Shown here piece after piece: positions 8,771 to 17,938 of a DNA stretch of 64,000 nucleotides (within the stretch, counting starts at the first letter, position 1; each line of letters opens with the position of its first letter). Source of the stretch: Flavobacteriales bacterium. Its GTDB lineage: Bacteria > Bacteroidota > Bacteroidia > Flavobacteriales_C > GCA-002722245. Position numbers and translations under genes: made by a program. The notes beneath the pieces were generated by a model. The model was not told the DNA's origin and ran no database searches. It saw nothing but the letters and a program-made list of their open reading frames with translations. Where the stretch lies: positions 1 through 64,000 of the forward strand of contig JAHEZL010000006.1 in NCBI GenBank assembly GCA_023251095.1, given 5' to 3'.

Positions 8771-9698
8771 AAGAAGTTTAAAAGATATTGCGCTTTCTTT
8801 CCGATTAGTCAGAAATTTGATTGCCTTCGCACAACAACACAGTTTCCCCGGTTTTCAAAAAATACCGATGTATGAGGTGGGAAAGCACATGTACGAAGGA
8901 ATTAAAAACGGAACTTTCTCCACCCGGGCTTCTTCATTGGCATTTAAGTTTTTCTTTGCCATTTTCCCCGGAATCATTTTTTTGTTCACCTTAATTCCTA
9001 TCATTCCTATCGACGGTTTCCAGCAAACACTCATCGAATTCATTAAAGATGATTTACCTAAAGGATTAAATGAAATTGCCATCTCTACCATTGAAGATTT
9101 AATCAGTACTCCCCGCGGCGGCTTGCTTTCTTTCAACTTTTTACTGATGCTCTATCTTACCACCAACGGCGTACATTCCCTGATGACTGAATTCAACAAC
9201 AGTTATCACGTGAAAGAAACCCGAAATCCTTTTAAACAAAGACTGGTTTCTTTTATTCTGGCTATTGTTCTAACCGCCTTATTAATGCTGAGTATTTCTT
9301 TAATTATTGCCACACATATCCTGGTGGATCTGGCCGAACAAAAAAGAGATCTTACTGATGGCTTCAGTAGTTTTTTAATTCACACGGGAAAATGGGTAGT
9401 GGTATTTGCGCTGTATTATTTTGCTATTGCTTTGTTGTACTATTACGGTCCGGCAAAAAGAAAATTCTTTAAGTTTTTCTCTCCCGGCTCCTTCTTAACT
9501 ACCCTTTTGTTGTTGCTTACTTTATATGGGTTTTCAATGTATATACAGTATTTCAGCACTTACAACAAAATTTACGGTTCCATTGGAACCATCATGCTCA
9601 TAATGCTGTGGTTTTACCTCAATTCCTATATATTATTGCTGGGATTTGATATTAACGCCAGTGTGGCTACAGCGAAACAGAACCGCACCTTAGACTAA
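8763..9698 (+). CDS. YihY/virulence factor BrkB family membrane protein
   Basis: A 311-residue inner membrane protein of the YihY/UPF0761 family, with about six membrane segments. Typical sequence features are the N-terminal STRASSLAFKFFFAIFPGIIFL block, TNGVHSLMTEFNNSY, and the C-terminal YGSIGTIMLIMLWFYLNSY stretch. Older annotations as RNase BN are wrong for this family; the molecular role is unknown. The ATG at 8763 overlaps the nadC stop by eight bases, giving translational coupling. The 3' end overlaps the convergent wecB gene by nine bases. Confidence 0.9.
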   Translation: MTKRSLKDIALSFRLVRNLIAFAQQHSFPGFQKIPMYEVGKHMYEGIKNGTFSTRASSLAFKFFFAIFPGIIFLFTLIPIIPIDGFQQTLIEFIKDDLPKGLNEIAISTIEDLISTPRGGLLSFNFLLMLYLTTNGVHSLMTEFNNSYHVKETRNPFKQRLVSFILAIVLTALLMLSISLIIATHILVDLAEQKRDLTDGFSSFLIHTGKWVVVFALYYFAIALLYYYGPAKRKFFKFFSPGSFLTTLLLLLTLYGFSMYIQYFSTYNKIYGSIGTIMLIMLWFYLNSYILLLGFDINASVATAKQNRTLD

Positions 9699-10784
9699 AA
9701 AACGATGGATCGCTTCCACAATTCTTTCTGTTGATTTACCGTCCCAGTTTTCAGGAATAGTGCCTTTTTTGTAAGACCCCGAAAGTATACTGTTCACATA
9801 TTTCAAAATAACAGTTTCCTCCAGTTCCAGCAAAGTGTTGGTTCCAACATCAATAGTTACCGGTCGCTCCGTATTCTGACGAACCGTTAAACATGGCACA
9901 CCAAGGAAAGTGGTTTCTTCTTGTATTCCTCCCGAATCCGTTACCACTCCTTTGGAATAGGTGATCAGTTTCATAAAATCAAAATAACCCTGAGGTTCGC
10001 ACAACACAATGTTTGGCGATGATAAAAGATCTTTAAATCCGCAGGTCTCCGCATTTTTAATCGTTCTCGGATGGATAGGAAAAATGATTTTTATGTCTTT
10101 GGAAATCTTATCAATCAACTGAAAAATGAGTTTTAAATTTTTCTCATTATCAACGTTGGCCGGACGGTGAAAAGTCATCACCAGGTACTTTCCTTTTTCA
10201 AGATCGTACTTTTGTAAAACCGAGCTCTCTTCTATTTTCGTTTTAAACTTAATCAGCGAATCAATCATGGTATTCCCTGTAAACACCACGCTTTTAGGAT
10301 TCTTACCTTCTTTCAGGAGATTTTCATTACCCGATTTCTCAGTAGTAAAAAACAGAGCCGCCAGATCATCCACCATAATACGGTTGATTTCCTCAGGCAT
10401 TGATTTATCGAAACTTCTCAATCCGCTTTCAATATGCGCCACTGGGATATTGTATCGGGAAGCCACAAAAGCACAAGCGAAAGTTGAATCCACATCTCCC
10501 GGCACTACTACTAAATCCGGACGGTCACTTTTAATTTCTTTCTCAAATTGCAGCATAATGTCGGCAATCGGAGTCATCGTTGTATCTCTTTTCAGCTCAA
10601 ACAAAACATCGGGTGAAGGAATACCCAACTCTTCAAAAAACACCTTGCTCATTTTATAATCGAAATGCTGGCCGGTATGCAACAACTTAAATTGCAGATC
10701 GGGATATTTAGCAAAACATTCCTTGAGACGGGTGATTTTAATGAGATTCGGACGAGTACCAACACAAACCAATACTTTCTTCAT
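9690..10784 (-). CDS. wecB: UDP-N-acetylglucosamine 2-epimerase (non-hydrolysing)
   Basis: This enzyme interconverts UDP-GlcNAc and UDP-ManNAc, a precursor for surface glycans. The 364-residue product has the family's TRPNLIKI start, TGQHFDYKMS, VVPGDVDSTFA, ESGLRSFD, PEEINRIMVD, FPIHPRT and SDSGGIQEE-like (TDSGGIQEE) segments, and the RQNTERP motif. These cover the GT-B-like fold and both uridine nucleotide sites. It stands alone, convergent with yihY and divergent from the M1 peptidase gene. It probably serves the glycan locus at 26-37 kb, but that link is inference. Confidence 0.95.
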   Translation of the reverse strand: MKKVLVCVGTRPNLIKITRLKECFAKYPDLQFKLLHTGQHFDYKMSKVFFEELGIPSPDVLFELKRDTTMTPIADIMLQFEKEIKSDRPDLVVVPGDVDSTFACAFVASRYNIPVAHIESGLRSFDKSMPEEINRIMVDDLAALFFTTEKSGNENLLKEGKNPKSVVFTGNTMIDSLIKFKTKIEESSVLQKYDLEKGKYLVMTFHRPANVDNEKNLKLIFQLIDKISKDIKIIFPIHPRTIKNAETCGFKDLLSSPNIVLCEPQGYFDFMKLITYSKGVVTDSGGIQEETTFLGVPCLTVRQNTERPVTIDVGTNTLLELEETVILKYVNSILSGSYKKGTIPENWDGKSTERIVEAIHRFLV

Positions 10785-10850
10785 TTTTCGCTGTTTGAGG
10801 TTAACGGGCCAAATCTAAATATTTATGACGGCTTTTTTAAAAATTCATTC

Positions 10851-10879
10851 TTGTCTTTTTTATTTAGATTGTATATTTG
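10851..10879 (+). promoter_or_regulatory. Bacteroidota-type promoter for the M1 peptidase gene
   Basis: A TATATTTG box at 10872-10879 matches the Bacteroidota -7 consensus TAnnTTTG, and a TTG lies 18 bases upstream at 10851. The ATG is 19 bases after the -7 box, so the leader would be short. Confidence 0.5.
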
Positions 10880-10897
10880 AGCGAATCATTTTTAAAT

Positions 10898-13800
10898 ATG
10901 CGATTTTCACACCTTATTATAGCCTTGCTGATATCAGAATTTGCCCTTGCTCAAATTTACGATCCGCTGCATTCCCCTAACTCTTACAGAAATTCGAACA
11001 ATCCCGAATACTGGAAAAACCGAAAGCCTTTTGAGGGTTACTGGCAACAGGATGTACATTATACCATTCAGGCTTCGTTGGATGAAAGAACCAATATCAT
11101 TACGGGCAAAGAATTTCTGACTTACTGGAACAACTCTCCCGATTCTCTTTCCTGCGTATATTTTCACCTTTATCAAAATGCTTTTCAACCAGGTTCATAC
11201 TATGATAACCTATTAAAAGAAAACGACTACACTACCCGCTACGGCAGATATGAAGCTCAAAAAAAAGGAACCGAAATCATCTCCATTAAAATAAACGGCG
11301 AAGTAGTTAAAACCGAATTAGACAATACCATCCTTAAAGTATACTTACCCGAAAGCATTAAAGCCGGAGGAAAAGCTGCTTTTGAAATTGAATTCAAAAC
11401 TTACTTCGACACAGGTTCTTCCCGACGCAGAATGAAAACATTCAGGGTTGGTCACAACTACAAACATTTTGATGGAGTACACTGGTACCCCAGGATTAGC
11501 GTGTACGACAGGAAATTCGGCTGGGACACCGATCAGCATCTCGATAAAGAATTTTATGGCGACTATGGTACTTATGACGTAGAGCTCACATTAACTTCCA
11601 ATTATGTTGTGGAAGCCACAGGCTATCTACAAAACCGCTCGGAAGTATTGCCTGATGACCTGCGTAAAAAACTGGATCTCAAAAATTTCATCCATCGTCA
11701 ACCTAGCGACACCATTACTATTATCACTCCTTACAATCCAAAAGAAACCAAAACATGGATCTATCATGCGGAGAACGTTCACGACTTTGCGTTCACTGCC
11801 GATCCAACCTATCGCATTGATGAAAAATACTGGGGCGAGATTCAGTGTGTAGCCATGGTGCGCGAACAAAATGCACCTAAATGGGCCAATGCCGCTGAAT
11901 ACACAGCAAAAGTGATTAAAACTTATTCGCAAAGTTTCGGACAATATATTTACCCTAAAATGGTGGTGGCCGATGCCGACGATGGTATGGAATATCCAAT
12001 GTTAACGCTGGATGCCGGACAGGATCCTAATTACAGAAGTTTACTCGCACATGAAATTGGCCACAACTGGTTTTTCGGAATGGTTGGAAGCAACGAAACT
12101 TACCGTGCTGCACTCGATGAAGGGTTTACTCAATTCCTGGATTCATGGGCTTATAAAGCCATCGACGGGGATACTGTTTACCATCTTCCCTCCTCTTCTG
12201 CTTACCACAGAAAATTCAGAAAAGAAACATTGATCAGAAACTCAAGGGTTTATGATAGTTATATATATGCTGCTGCACAACGCGACGACAGAGCTTTGAA
12301 TACCCACTCCAGTGATTTCGACGGCGGATCTATCCGTCACGATGGTGGTTACGGACAAGTATATTACAAAACTTCCACCATGTTGTACAACCTGCAATAT
12401 GTTTTAGGAGATTCCCTTTTTCTTTCCGCAATGCAGCATTATTTCAATCAGTGGAAAACCTGTCACCCTTACTTTGAAGATTTCAGAGCTTCCATCATCA
12501 ACTACACCCACGTTGATCTGAACTGGTTTTTTGATGAATGGCTGGAAACTAAAAAGGTAATCGACTACTCTTTTAAATCTATAAAAAAAGGGAAAGAAAA
12601 AGATCAGTACATCATTACCTTCAAACGTACAGGCGAAATGCAAATGCCTTTGGATTTTCAAATCATCAGTAATAGCGACAGTACCATCAACTACCATATT
12701 CCCAATACCTGGTTCGTTAAACAAACTTCTGCCAACGTATTGCCTAAATGGTACGGATGGGGAAATCTTGAGCCGGAATACCAAGCTGTTGTTACTGTTC
12801 CTAACGGAATTTACAATGTGATTATCGATCCTTCCAATCGTTTGGCGGATGTTAATATGCTGAACAACTCTAAAAGATTTGCTTATACTGCCGACTTTGA
12901 TGCACGCCTCAACAATCCTATGGACCGCACCAAATATGAGCTCAACTGGAGACCCGACATTTGGTACAATAGATACGACGGTGTGAAAACAGGCTTCCAT
13001 CTGAATGGAAATTACCTGAGAAATTTTCATGTGTTTGACGTGAATTTCTGGTTCAATTCCGGACTCGCTCAGGCCAAATTTCCCAGCTCGGTTTTCATCA
13101 ATAAATTTGATGCTTTTTCCTACCGCTTAAACTACAACACGATGCTTCCTCGTTTGAGTAAAAACACCCGAATAGATATTCATTCAAGTTTTCTGGAAGG
13201 TTTACAACACTATGAACTGGGATTGAGTAAAACATCAAAAACCAAAAATGATAAAGTACGCATCTACATCAAAGCTCTTTACAGAAAAGATGCAAATGCC
13301 CTTGTTTATTTGCTTCACCCCGATGAATGGCTGGCCAACAAATGGAACAATACTTTAAATATTGATTACACCCACAATTACCATTATTCCTCAGGAACAG
13401 GAGAAATTAAAATCGGATTGCGATCTTCTGTTTTGGGAAGTAACTACGATTACTCCGTTTTAAAAATGTCGGTAGTCAACCATTCCCGCATCCACAAAAT
13501 GATTTTCAGCACGCGCTTCTTTTTGCAGTATGGTGCCGGAAGCAATATCGCCCGTGAATCGTCTCTTTTTGTAGCAGGCGCCAATCCTGAAGAAATGATG
13601 GATAACAAATACACCCGATCCATTGGCGTTTTCTCTGCTGCCGATGCGGCATTCGGTAACACTACCAATATTTTTCAGGCCGGTGGCGGATTAAACCTCA
13701 GAGGTTATGCCGGTTATCTTTTGGCCGAATCGAATTCAAAGGATGCTTATTTTCCGGGATACAAAGGTATTTCAGGAACTTCCTTCAGCGCCGAACTGGA

Positions 13801-14104
13801 ATTCGGCGATTACTTCCGTTGGTTCCCTACACGCCTTCGTCAGTATGTTGAATTTGATACTTACCTCTTCTCCGATGCAGGAATACTTTTGGTTCCAACA
13901 GGAAGCATACAAAACCAATGGGGAACTTTTACTGCCGATGCCGGTGTGGGAACTACTTTAAAAATCAAGAAATTCGGAAGATTGGAAACTGTAAAACCTT
14001 TGGTGTTGCGCATTGATTTCCCTCTGTTCCTGAATCGTACTCCATACGTGTCTCCTGATAATTTTCAGTTCAGATGGGTGGTGGGTATCAACAGAGCGTT
14101 TTAA
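10898..14104 (+). CDS. M1 family metallopeptidase with C-terminal barrel-like region
   Basis: A 1068-residue exported zinc peptidase. A signal peptide (FSHLIIALLISEFALAQ) is followed by an M1 aminopeptidase-like domain. The zinc site is HEIGHNW (H385, H389) with the third ligand E408 in LDEGFTQF. DDGMEYPM upstream fits the exopeptidase loop. From about residue 650 the sequence changes to alternating polar/aromatic strands ending in a terminal Phe (FRWVVGINRAF), as in outer-membrane beta-barrels. M1 enzymes are usually 600-900 residues, so the extra 400 are notable. The start at 10898 places the signal peptide at the N terminus; an upstream TTG at 10877 is in frame but less likely. The surface location is inferred. 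Confidence 0.88.
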   Translation: MRFSHLIIALLISEFALAQIYDPLHSPNSYRNSNNPEYWKNRKPFEGYWQQDVHYTIQASLDERTNIITGKEFLTYWNNSPDSLSCVYFHLYQNAFQPGSYYDNLLKENDYTTRYGRYEAQKKGTEIISIKINGEVVKTELDNTILKVYLPESIKAGGKAAFEIEFKTYFDTGSSRRRMKTFRVGHNYKHFDGVHWYPRISVYDRKFGWDTDQHLDKEFYGDYGTYDVELTLTSNYVVEATGYLQNRSEVLPDDLRKKLDLKNFIHRQPSDTITIITPYNPKETKTWIYHAENVHDFAFTADPTYRIDEKYWGEIQCVAMVREQNAPKWANAAEYTAKVIKTYSQSFGQYIYPKMVVADADDGMEYPMLTLDAGQDPNYRSLLAHEIGHNWFFGMVGSNETYRAALDEGFTQFLDSWAYKAIDGDTVYHLPSSSAYHRKFRKETLIRNSRVYDSYIYAAAQRDDRALNTHSSDFDGGSIRHDGGYGQVYYKTSTMLYNLQYVLGDSLFLSAMQHYFNQWKTCHPYFEDFRASIINYTHVDLNWFFDEWLETKKVIDYSFKSIKKGKEKDQYIITFKRTGEMQMPLDFQIISNSDSTINYHIPNTWFVKQTSANVLPKWYGWGNLEPEYQAVVTVPNGIYNVIIDPSNRLADVNMLNNSKRFAYTADFDARLNNPMDRTKYELNWRPDIWYNRYDGVKTGFHLNGNYLRNFHVFDVNFWFNSGLAQAKFPSSVFINKFDAFSYRLNYNTMLPRLSKNTRIDIHSSFLEGLQHYELGLSKTSKTKNDKVRIYIKALYRKDANALVYLLHPDEWLANKWNNTLNIDYTHNYHYSSGTGEIKIGLRSSVLGSNYDYSVLKMSVVNHSRIHKMIFSTRFFLQYGAGSNIARESSLFVAGANPEEMMDNKYTRSIGVFSAADAAFGNTTNIFQAGGGLNLRGYAGYLLAESNSKDAYFPGYKGISGTSFSAELEFGDYFRWFPTRLRQYVEFDTYLFSDAGILLVPTGSIQNQWGTFTADAGVGTTLKIKKFGRLETVKPLVLRIDFPLFLNRTPYVSPDNFQFRWVVGINRAF

Positions 14105-14172
14105 AAATCAGAGTGGGAGTGAGATTTGAGAAGTAGCATCAAAACTCACTCCCACTCTCACTCTGATTTTAT
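14103..14172 (+). terminator. Long inverted repeat after the M1 peptidase gene
   Basis: Two arms beginning AAAATCAGAG and sharing TGGGAGTGAG face each other around a 20-base centre; one arm carries a six-base insertion. The hairpin starts at the stop codon and ends in a T-rich run, so it probably terminates the peptidase transcript. Confidence 0.6.
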
Positions 14173-14180
14173 TATCTTTG
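14173..14180 (+). promoter_or_regulatory. Possible -7 box for the ABC-F gene
   Basis: TATCTTTG matches TAnnTTTG and lies 20 bases before the ATG. No convincing -33 box is visible because the upstream sequence is the terminator hairpin. Confidence 0.4.
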
Positions 14181-14200
14181 CCCCTTAATTTAATGTAAGG

Positions 14201-15835
14201 ATGATTTCGATAGATGCTCTTTCCGTTCAGTTTGGCGGAACTAATTTGTTCAGTGGTGTTTCTTTTGTAATTAATGAAACCGATAAAATAGCCCTCATGG
14301 GCAAAAACGGCGCAGGAAAATCTACTCTGCTTAAAATCATTGCCGGTCAGTACAAACCTTCATCCGGCTCGGTGTCAGCTCCTAAAGATTTTGTAATTGC
14401 TTATCTCCCGCAGCATCTTTTAACGCACGACAACTGTACTGTTTTTGAAGAAACTTCAAAAGCTTTTGCTTCAGTATTCGAAATGAAAAATGAAATTGAG
14501 GCTTTAAACAAACAGCTGGAAACCCGCACCGATTATGAATCTGAAGAATATTCAAAAATCATTGAACGCGTTTCTGATTTAGGAGAAAAGTTTTATTCTC
14601 AGGCGGAAGTAAACTATGAAGCAGAAGTTGAAAAAGTATTGAAAGGCTTGGGTTTTTTGCGCGAAGATTTCACGCGTCCTACTTCTGAATTCAGCGGTGG
14701 ATGGAGAATGCGCATTGAGCTGGCTAAAATATTATTGCAAAAACCCGATTTGATTTTACTCGATGAGCCTACCAACCACATGGACATTGAATCCATCCAA
14801 TGGCTGGAAGATTTCCTTATCAACAGCGCCAAAGCAGTAGTGGTTATTTCCCACGACAGGGCTTTTGTTGACAATATTACCAACCGCACCATTGAGGTAA
14901 CAATGGGCCGTATTTACGATTACAAAGTAAATTACACCCGCTACCTTGAACTGCGCAAAGAACGCCGCGAACAACAACAAAAACAATATGAGGAACAGCA
15001 AAGAATGATTGCCGATATTCAGCAATTCATTGATCGCTTCAAAGGAACTTATTCCAAAACGTTACAGGTACAATCGCGTGTAAAAACACTGGAAAAAATT
15101 GAATTGATACAAGTAGACGAAGTGGATTCATCGGCCCTGCGATTGAAATTCCCTCCTTCCCTCCGCTCAGGAAATTATCCTTTAATCGTAAAAGAATTAT
15201 CGAAAAAATACGGCGATCATGTTGTTTTTAACGACGCATCTTTAACCATTGAACGCGGACAAAAAGTGGCTTTCGTTGGCCGTAACGGTGAAGGAAAATC
15301 AACTTTGGTAAAAGCTGTTTTAGGTGAAATTGATTTTGACGGATCACTGGAAATAGGACACAATGCGCAAGTAGGTTACTTCGCACAAAATCAGGCTTCA
15401 CTGCTTGATGAAAGTTTGTCGGTTTACGAAACCATCGACCGCATTGCGGTTGGCGATATCCGCAGCAAAATAAAAGATATGCTGGGTGCCTTTATGTTCA
15501 GTGGCGATGATATTCACAAAAAAGTAAAAGCATTATCGGGTGGAGAAAAAACCCGTTTGGCCATGATCAAACTCTTGCTGGAACCGGTGAACTTTTTAAT
15601 TCTGGATGAGCCTACCAATCATCTCGACATGAAAACCAAAGACATTATTAAAGATGCTTTGAAAGATTTCGACGGCACTTTAATATTGGTTTCTCACGAT
15701 AGAGATTTTCTGGACGGACTCATCACTAAAGTTTATGAATTCGGCAACAAACGCGTGAAAGAACATTTTGAAGACATCAACGGATTTTTAGCACGCAAGA
15801 AAATGGAAAACTTAAAAGAGATAGAGAAAAAATAA
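14201..15835 (+). CDS. ABC-F family ATPase
   Basis: A 544-residue soluble protein with two tandem ABC domains and no membrane part. This is the ABC-F layout, whose members bind the ribosome E site and affect translation. Walker A motifs are GKNGAGKST (residues 34-42) and GRNGEGKST (about 360). Signatures are SGGWRMRIELA and SGGEKTRLAM, and Walker B motifs are LILLDEPTNHMD and FLILDEPTNHLD. The charged linker between domains (ELRKERREQQQKQYEEQQ) is the P-site-tRNA-interaction segment of the family. The length and linker best fit the YbiT-like housekeeping group rather than an antibiotic resistance type, though this is not certain. Confidence 0.93.
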   Translation: MISIDALSVQFGGTNLFSGVSFVINETDKIALMGKNGAGKSTLLKIIAGQYKPSSGSVSAPKDFVIAYLPQHLLTHDNCTVFEETSKAFASVFEMKNEIEALNKQLETRTDYESEEYSKIIERVSDLGEKFYSQAEVNYEAEVEKVLKGLGFLREDFTRPTSEFSGGWRMRIELAKILLQKPDLILLDEPTNHMDIESIQWLEDFLINSAKAVVVISHDRAFVDNITNRTIEVTMGRIYDYKVNYTRYLELRKERREQQQKQYEEQQRMIADIQQFIDRFKGTYSKTLQVQSRVKTLEKIELIQVDEVDSSALRLKFPPSLRSGNYPLIVKELSKKYGDHVVFNDASLTIERGQKVAFVGRNGEGKSTLVKAVLGEIDFDGSLEIGHNAQVGYFAQNQASLLDESLSVYETIDRIAVGDIRSKIKDMLGAFMFSGDDIHKKVKALSGGEKTRLAMIKLLLEPVNFLILDEPTNHLDMKTKDIIKDALKDFDGTLILVSHDRDFLDGLITKVYEFGNKRVKEHFEDINGFLARKKMENLKEIEKK

Positions 15836-15850
15836 ACATCTTTCATCCGC

Positions 15851-16951
15851 ATGAAATTTTTAAAAATCGCCTTTAAAACCATCATCATCCTGCTTGCTTT
15901 AGTAGGATTATTTTTCATTGGAACTTACGTTGCCATGCAGTTTAAACTCACCAACGACAAAGGCAGTGTTGACCGTAACGACAGATACTTCAATGAAATA
16001 AAAGACAAATACAATCAGTCTTTTAAAAAAGACACCTCTACCTTTCAAAAACAAGAATTTGAAGCCCTCCACCGCATTTTAATATTGAATAAATATTGTC
16101 CGAAAAACGCGGAAATGATTTTGGACGTGTATTCAAAAAGCAACAACGAGGTTGAAGTACTGCGAATGCTGGATGCCGTTGACATGCAATTACAAAGCAA
16201 TCCGCAATACCTCTCCGAAATAGCCAAACATCACGAAGGCAAAAAAAGCGTTCCACCCACTTATATCCATGGCAGCGTTTTTGATTGGATGAACATATCA
16301 GAATGGACCGATTTTAAAATAGCCGTGGCAAAAGACAAAACCCTCATAGATTCCGTAGCCAAATTAACAGGTGTTGAACCAAGGTTAATTGTTTCTGTTT
16401 TGGTGGGCGAACAAATCCGCTTGTTCAACTCCAAACGCGAAGCCTATAAAAAATGGATAGGCCCCTTAAAAATACTCTCTGTTGAAAGCAAGTTTTCCTT
16501 AGGCGTAACAGGTATTAAAGAATTCACCGCTCAAAGAATTGAAACTACCATTAAAGACAGCACTTCAAAATATTATCTCGGAAAACAATATGAGCATTTA
16601 CTGGATTTCCAAACCGACTCTATCAATAGAGAGCGCTTCGACAGGCTCACCTCTTTCCGAAGTCATTATTACTCGTATATGTATGCCGCTTTGTTCATCA
16701 AACAAATGAAAGTACAATGGGAAAAAGCGGGGTTCCCTATTACCAACCGACCGGAAATACTTGCCACTTTATTTAATGTGGGCTACGAACAATCACAACC
16801 CAAAAGCAATCCGAGAGTGGGCGGTTCCAGCATCACTATTGATGATAAAGTACATTCCTTTGGTTCCATCGCTTATGAATTTTATTACTCGGGCGAGCTC
16901 TACGATCTTTTTCCTTTTAAACCGAAAAAATTCGATTGGGATGTGGAGTAA
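15851..16951 (+). CDS. Membrane-anchored lysozyme-like (transglycosylase-type) protein
   Basis: A 366-residue protein with one N-terminal membrane anchor (FKTIIILLALVGLFFIGTYVA) and a periplasmic body. The segment from about 165 (LTGVEPRLIVSVLVGEQIR), then SLGVTGIKEFTAQRIE, and LATLFNVGYEQSQPKSNP with a late FGSIAYEFYYSGEL resembles lytic transglycosylase-like (DUF1402-type) folds, where a glutamate near a helix start cuts peptidoglycan. E189 in LVGEQIR is the candidate. This is fold recognition by eye and should be treated as tentative. The next gene starts inside its last codons, so the two are coupled. Confidence 0.6.
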   Translation: MKFLKIAFKTIIILLALVGLFFIGTYVAMQFKLTNDKGSVDRNDRYFNEIKDKYNQSFKKDTSTFQKQEFEALHRILILNKYCPKNAEMILDVYSKSNNEVEVLRMLDAVDMQLQSNPQYLSEIAKHHEGKKSVPPTYIHGSVFDWMNISEWTDFKIAVAKDKTLIDSVAKLTGVEPRLIVSVLVGEQIRLFNSKREAYKKWIGPLKILSVESKFSLGVTGIKEFTAQRIETTIKDSTSKYYLGKQYEHLLDFQTDSINRERFDRLTSFRSHYYSYMYAALFIKQMKVQWEKAGFPITNRPEILATLFNVGYEQSQPKSNPRVGGSSITIDDKVHSFGSIAYEFYYSGELYDLFPFKPKKFDWDVE

Positions 16952-17780
16952 AAAAAACGCAATATTAACCTTTGTTTTTTTTTCTGCCTTGTTTGGCTGT
17001 GCTCAGGACAGCGCGAAAATTTCACTTACCTGGCGAAAATTATATGACGGAATGGAGTACTGTGAAGCAGATGCTCCCTTTAAATCTATCCTCAACAATT
17101 CCAAAATAAGCATCCTTAAAATCAATCCCGAAAAATTTGAGTTTCAGCTTTTAACATCCTCTGAACACGACAGCACTCAAACTGCAGTGGAATGGGCCGA
17201 TAACTTCGGAATGAATGTTATCATCAATGCCGGCATGTATGATCTTACAAAAAAGCTCATCAACAAAGGCTACATGCAAAACTACAAACACCTGAATAAT
17301 GCTGAACTCAATCCTTCCTATGGCGCTATGATCGCTTTTAATCCCAGCGAAAAAAAGATTCCAAATTTTAAAATCATCGATTTAAATTGTGAACGATGGG
17401 ATTCTATAAAACCTTACTACAACTCTTACTCCCAAGGAATGAGAATGCTGGACTGCAATGGAAAACCATTGACCTGGAACAAAAAAAACCAATCGTGCAG
17501 TATGTTATTGGCTTCTTGTGATGAAGAAGGAAATATCTATTATGTTTTTTGCCGCTCACCTTACACACACAATGAAATGATTCAGTTTTTACTGGCCATG
17601 CCTTTTAAACTGGTAAATGCAGTATATCTGGAAGGCGGACCCGAAACGAGTTTGTATATTAACATCGGAAATACTCAGATTAAAAAAATCGGAAGTTATA
17701 TTTCCAACTCCTATCCGAATGACGACAACGATCACTTTTGGAAACTCCCGAATGTAATTGGGTTAAAGCCGAAAAAGTAG
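16941..17780 (+). CDS. Phosphodiester glycosidase (NAGPA) domain lipoprotein
   Basis: A 279-residue protein of the NAGPA/DUF2233 family, whose best-known member removes N-acetylglucosamine from phosphodiester-linked glycans. The N terminus is a lipoprotein signal with cysteine after a hydrophobic run (FFSALFGC), so it should be membrane-anchored. Family segments include VNAVYLEGGPETSLYI near the end, VIINAGMYD, and the YSQGMRMLDCNGKP region. The ATG at 16941 overlaps the previous gene by 11 bases; earlier in-frame starts lie deep inside that gene. A role on phosphodiester-linked cell wall sugars next to a lysozyme-like protein is attractive but inferred. Confidence 0.83.
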   Translation: MWSKKNAILTFVFFSALFGCAQDSAKISLTWRKLYDGMEYCEADAPFKSILNNSKISILKINPEKFEFQLLTSSEHDSTQTAVEWADNFGMNVIINAGMYDLTKKLINKGYMQNYKHLNNAELNPSYGAMIAFNPSEKKIPNFKIIDLNCERWDSIKPYYNSYSQGMRMLDCNGKPLTWNKKNQSCSMLLASCDEEGNIYYVFCRSPYTHNEMIQFLLAMPFKLVNAVYLEGGPETSLYINIGNTQIKKIGSYISNSYPNDDNDHFWKLPNVIGLKPKK

Positions 17781-17800
17781 AAAAACTACTCACTACCCAT

Positions 17801-17918
17801 TACGTCATTGCGAAATTTCTGTACTCAAAAATGCAGCAATCCCCTCATCAATTTCTTTAATTACTAATCCAAAATGAGTTTGCTTCATTTTTGAGTACAA
17901 AAATTTCGCAATGACGTA
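17801..17918. repeat. Inverted pair of a dispersed repeat
   Basis: Two 33-base arms (17801-17833 and 17886-17918) are reverse complements with a single mismatch; the core contains TTTGAGTAC and CGCAATGACGTA. A third copy of the same unit, including part of the inner flank GGATTGCT, is at 51433-51478. It lies between two convergent genes and may act as a bidirectional terminator or REP-like element. Confidence 0.75.
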
Positions 17919-17938
17919 CAGAGGGATGACATACCGGA

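Noticed and set aside
16761-16940. Upstream extension of the glycosidase gene
   Set aside because: It lies entirely inside the lysozyme-like gene in another frame, and the lipoprotein signal starts at 16941.
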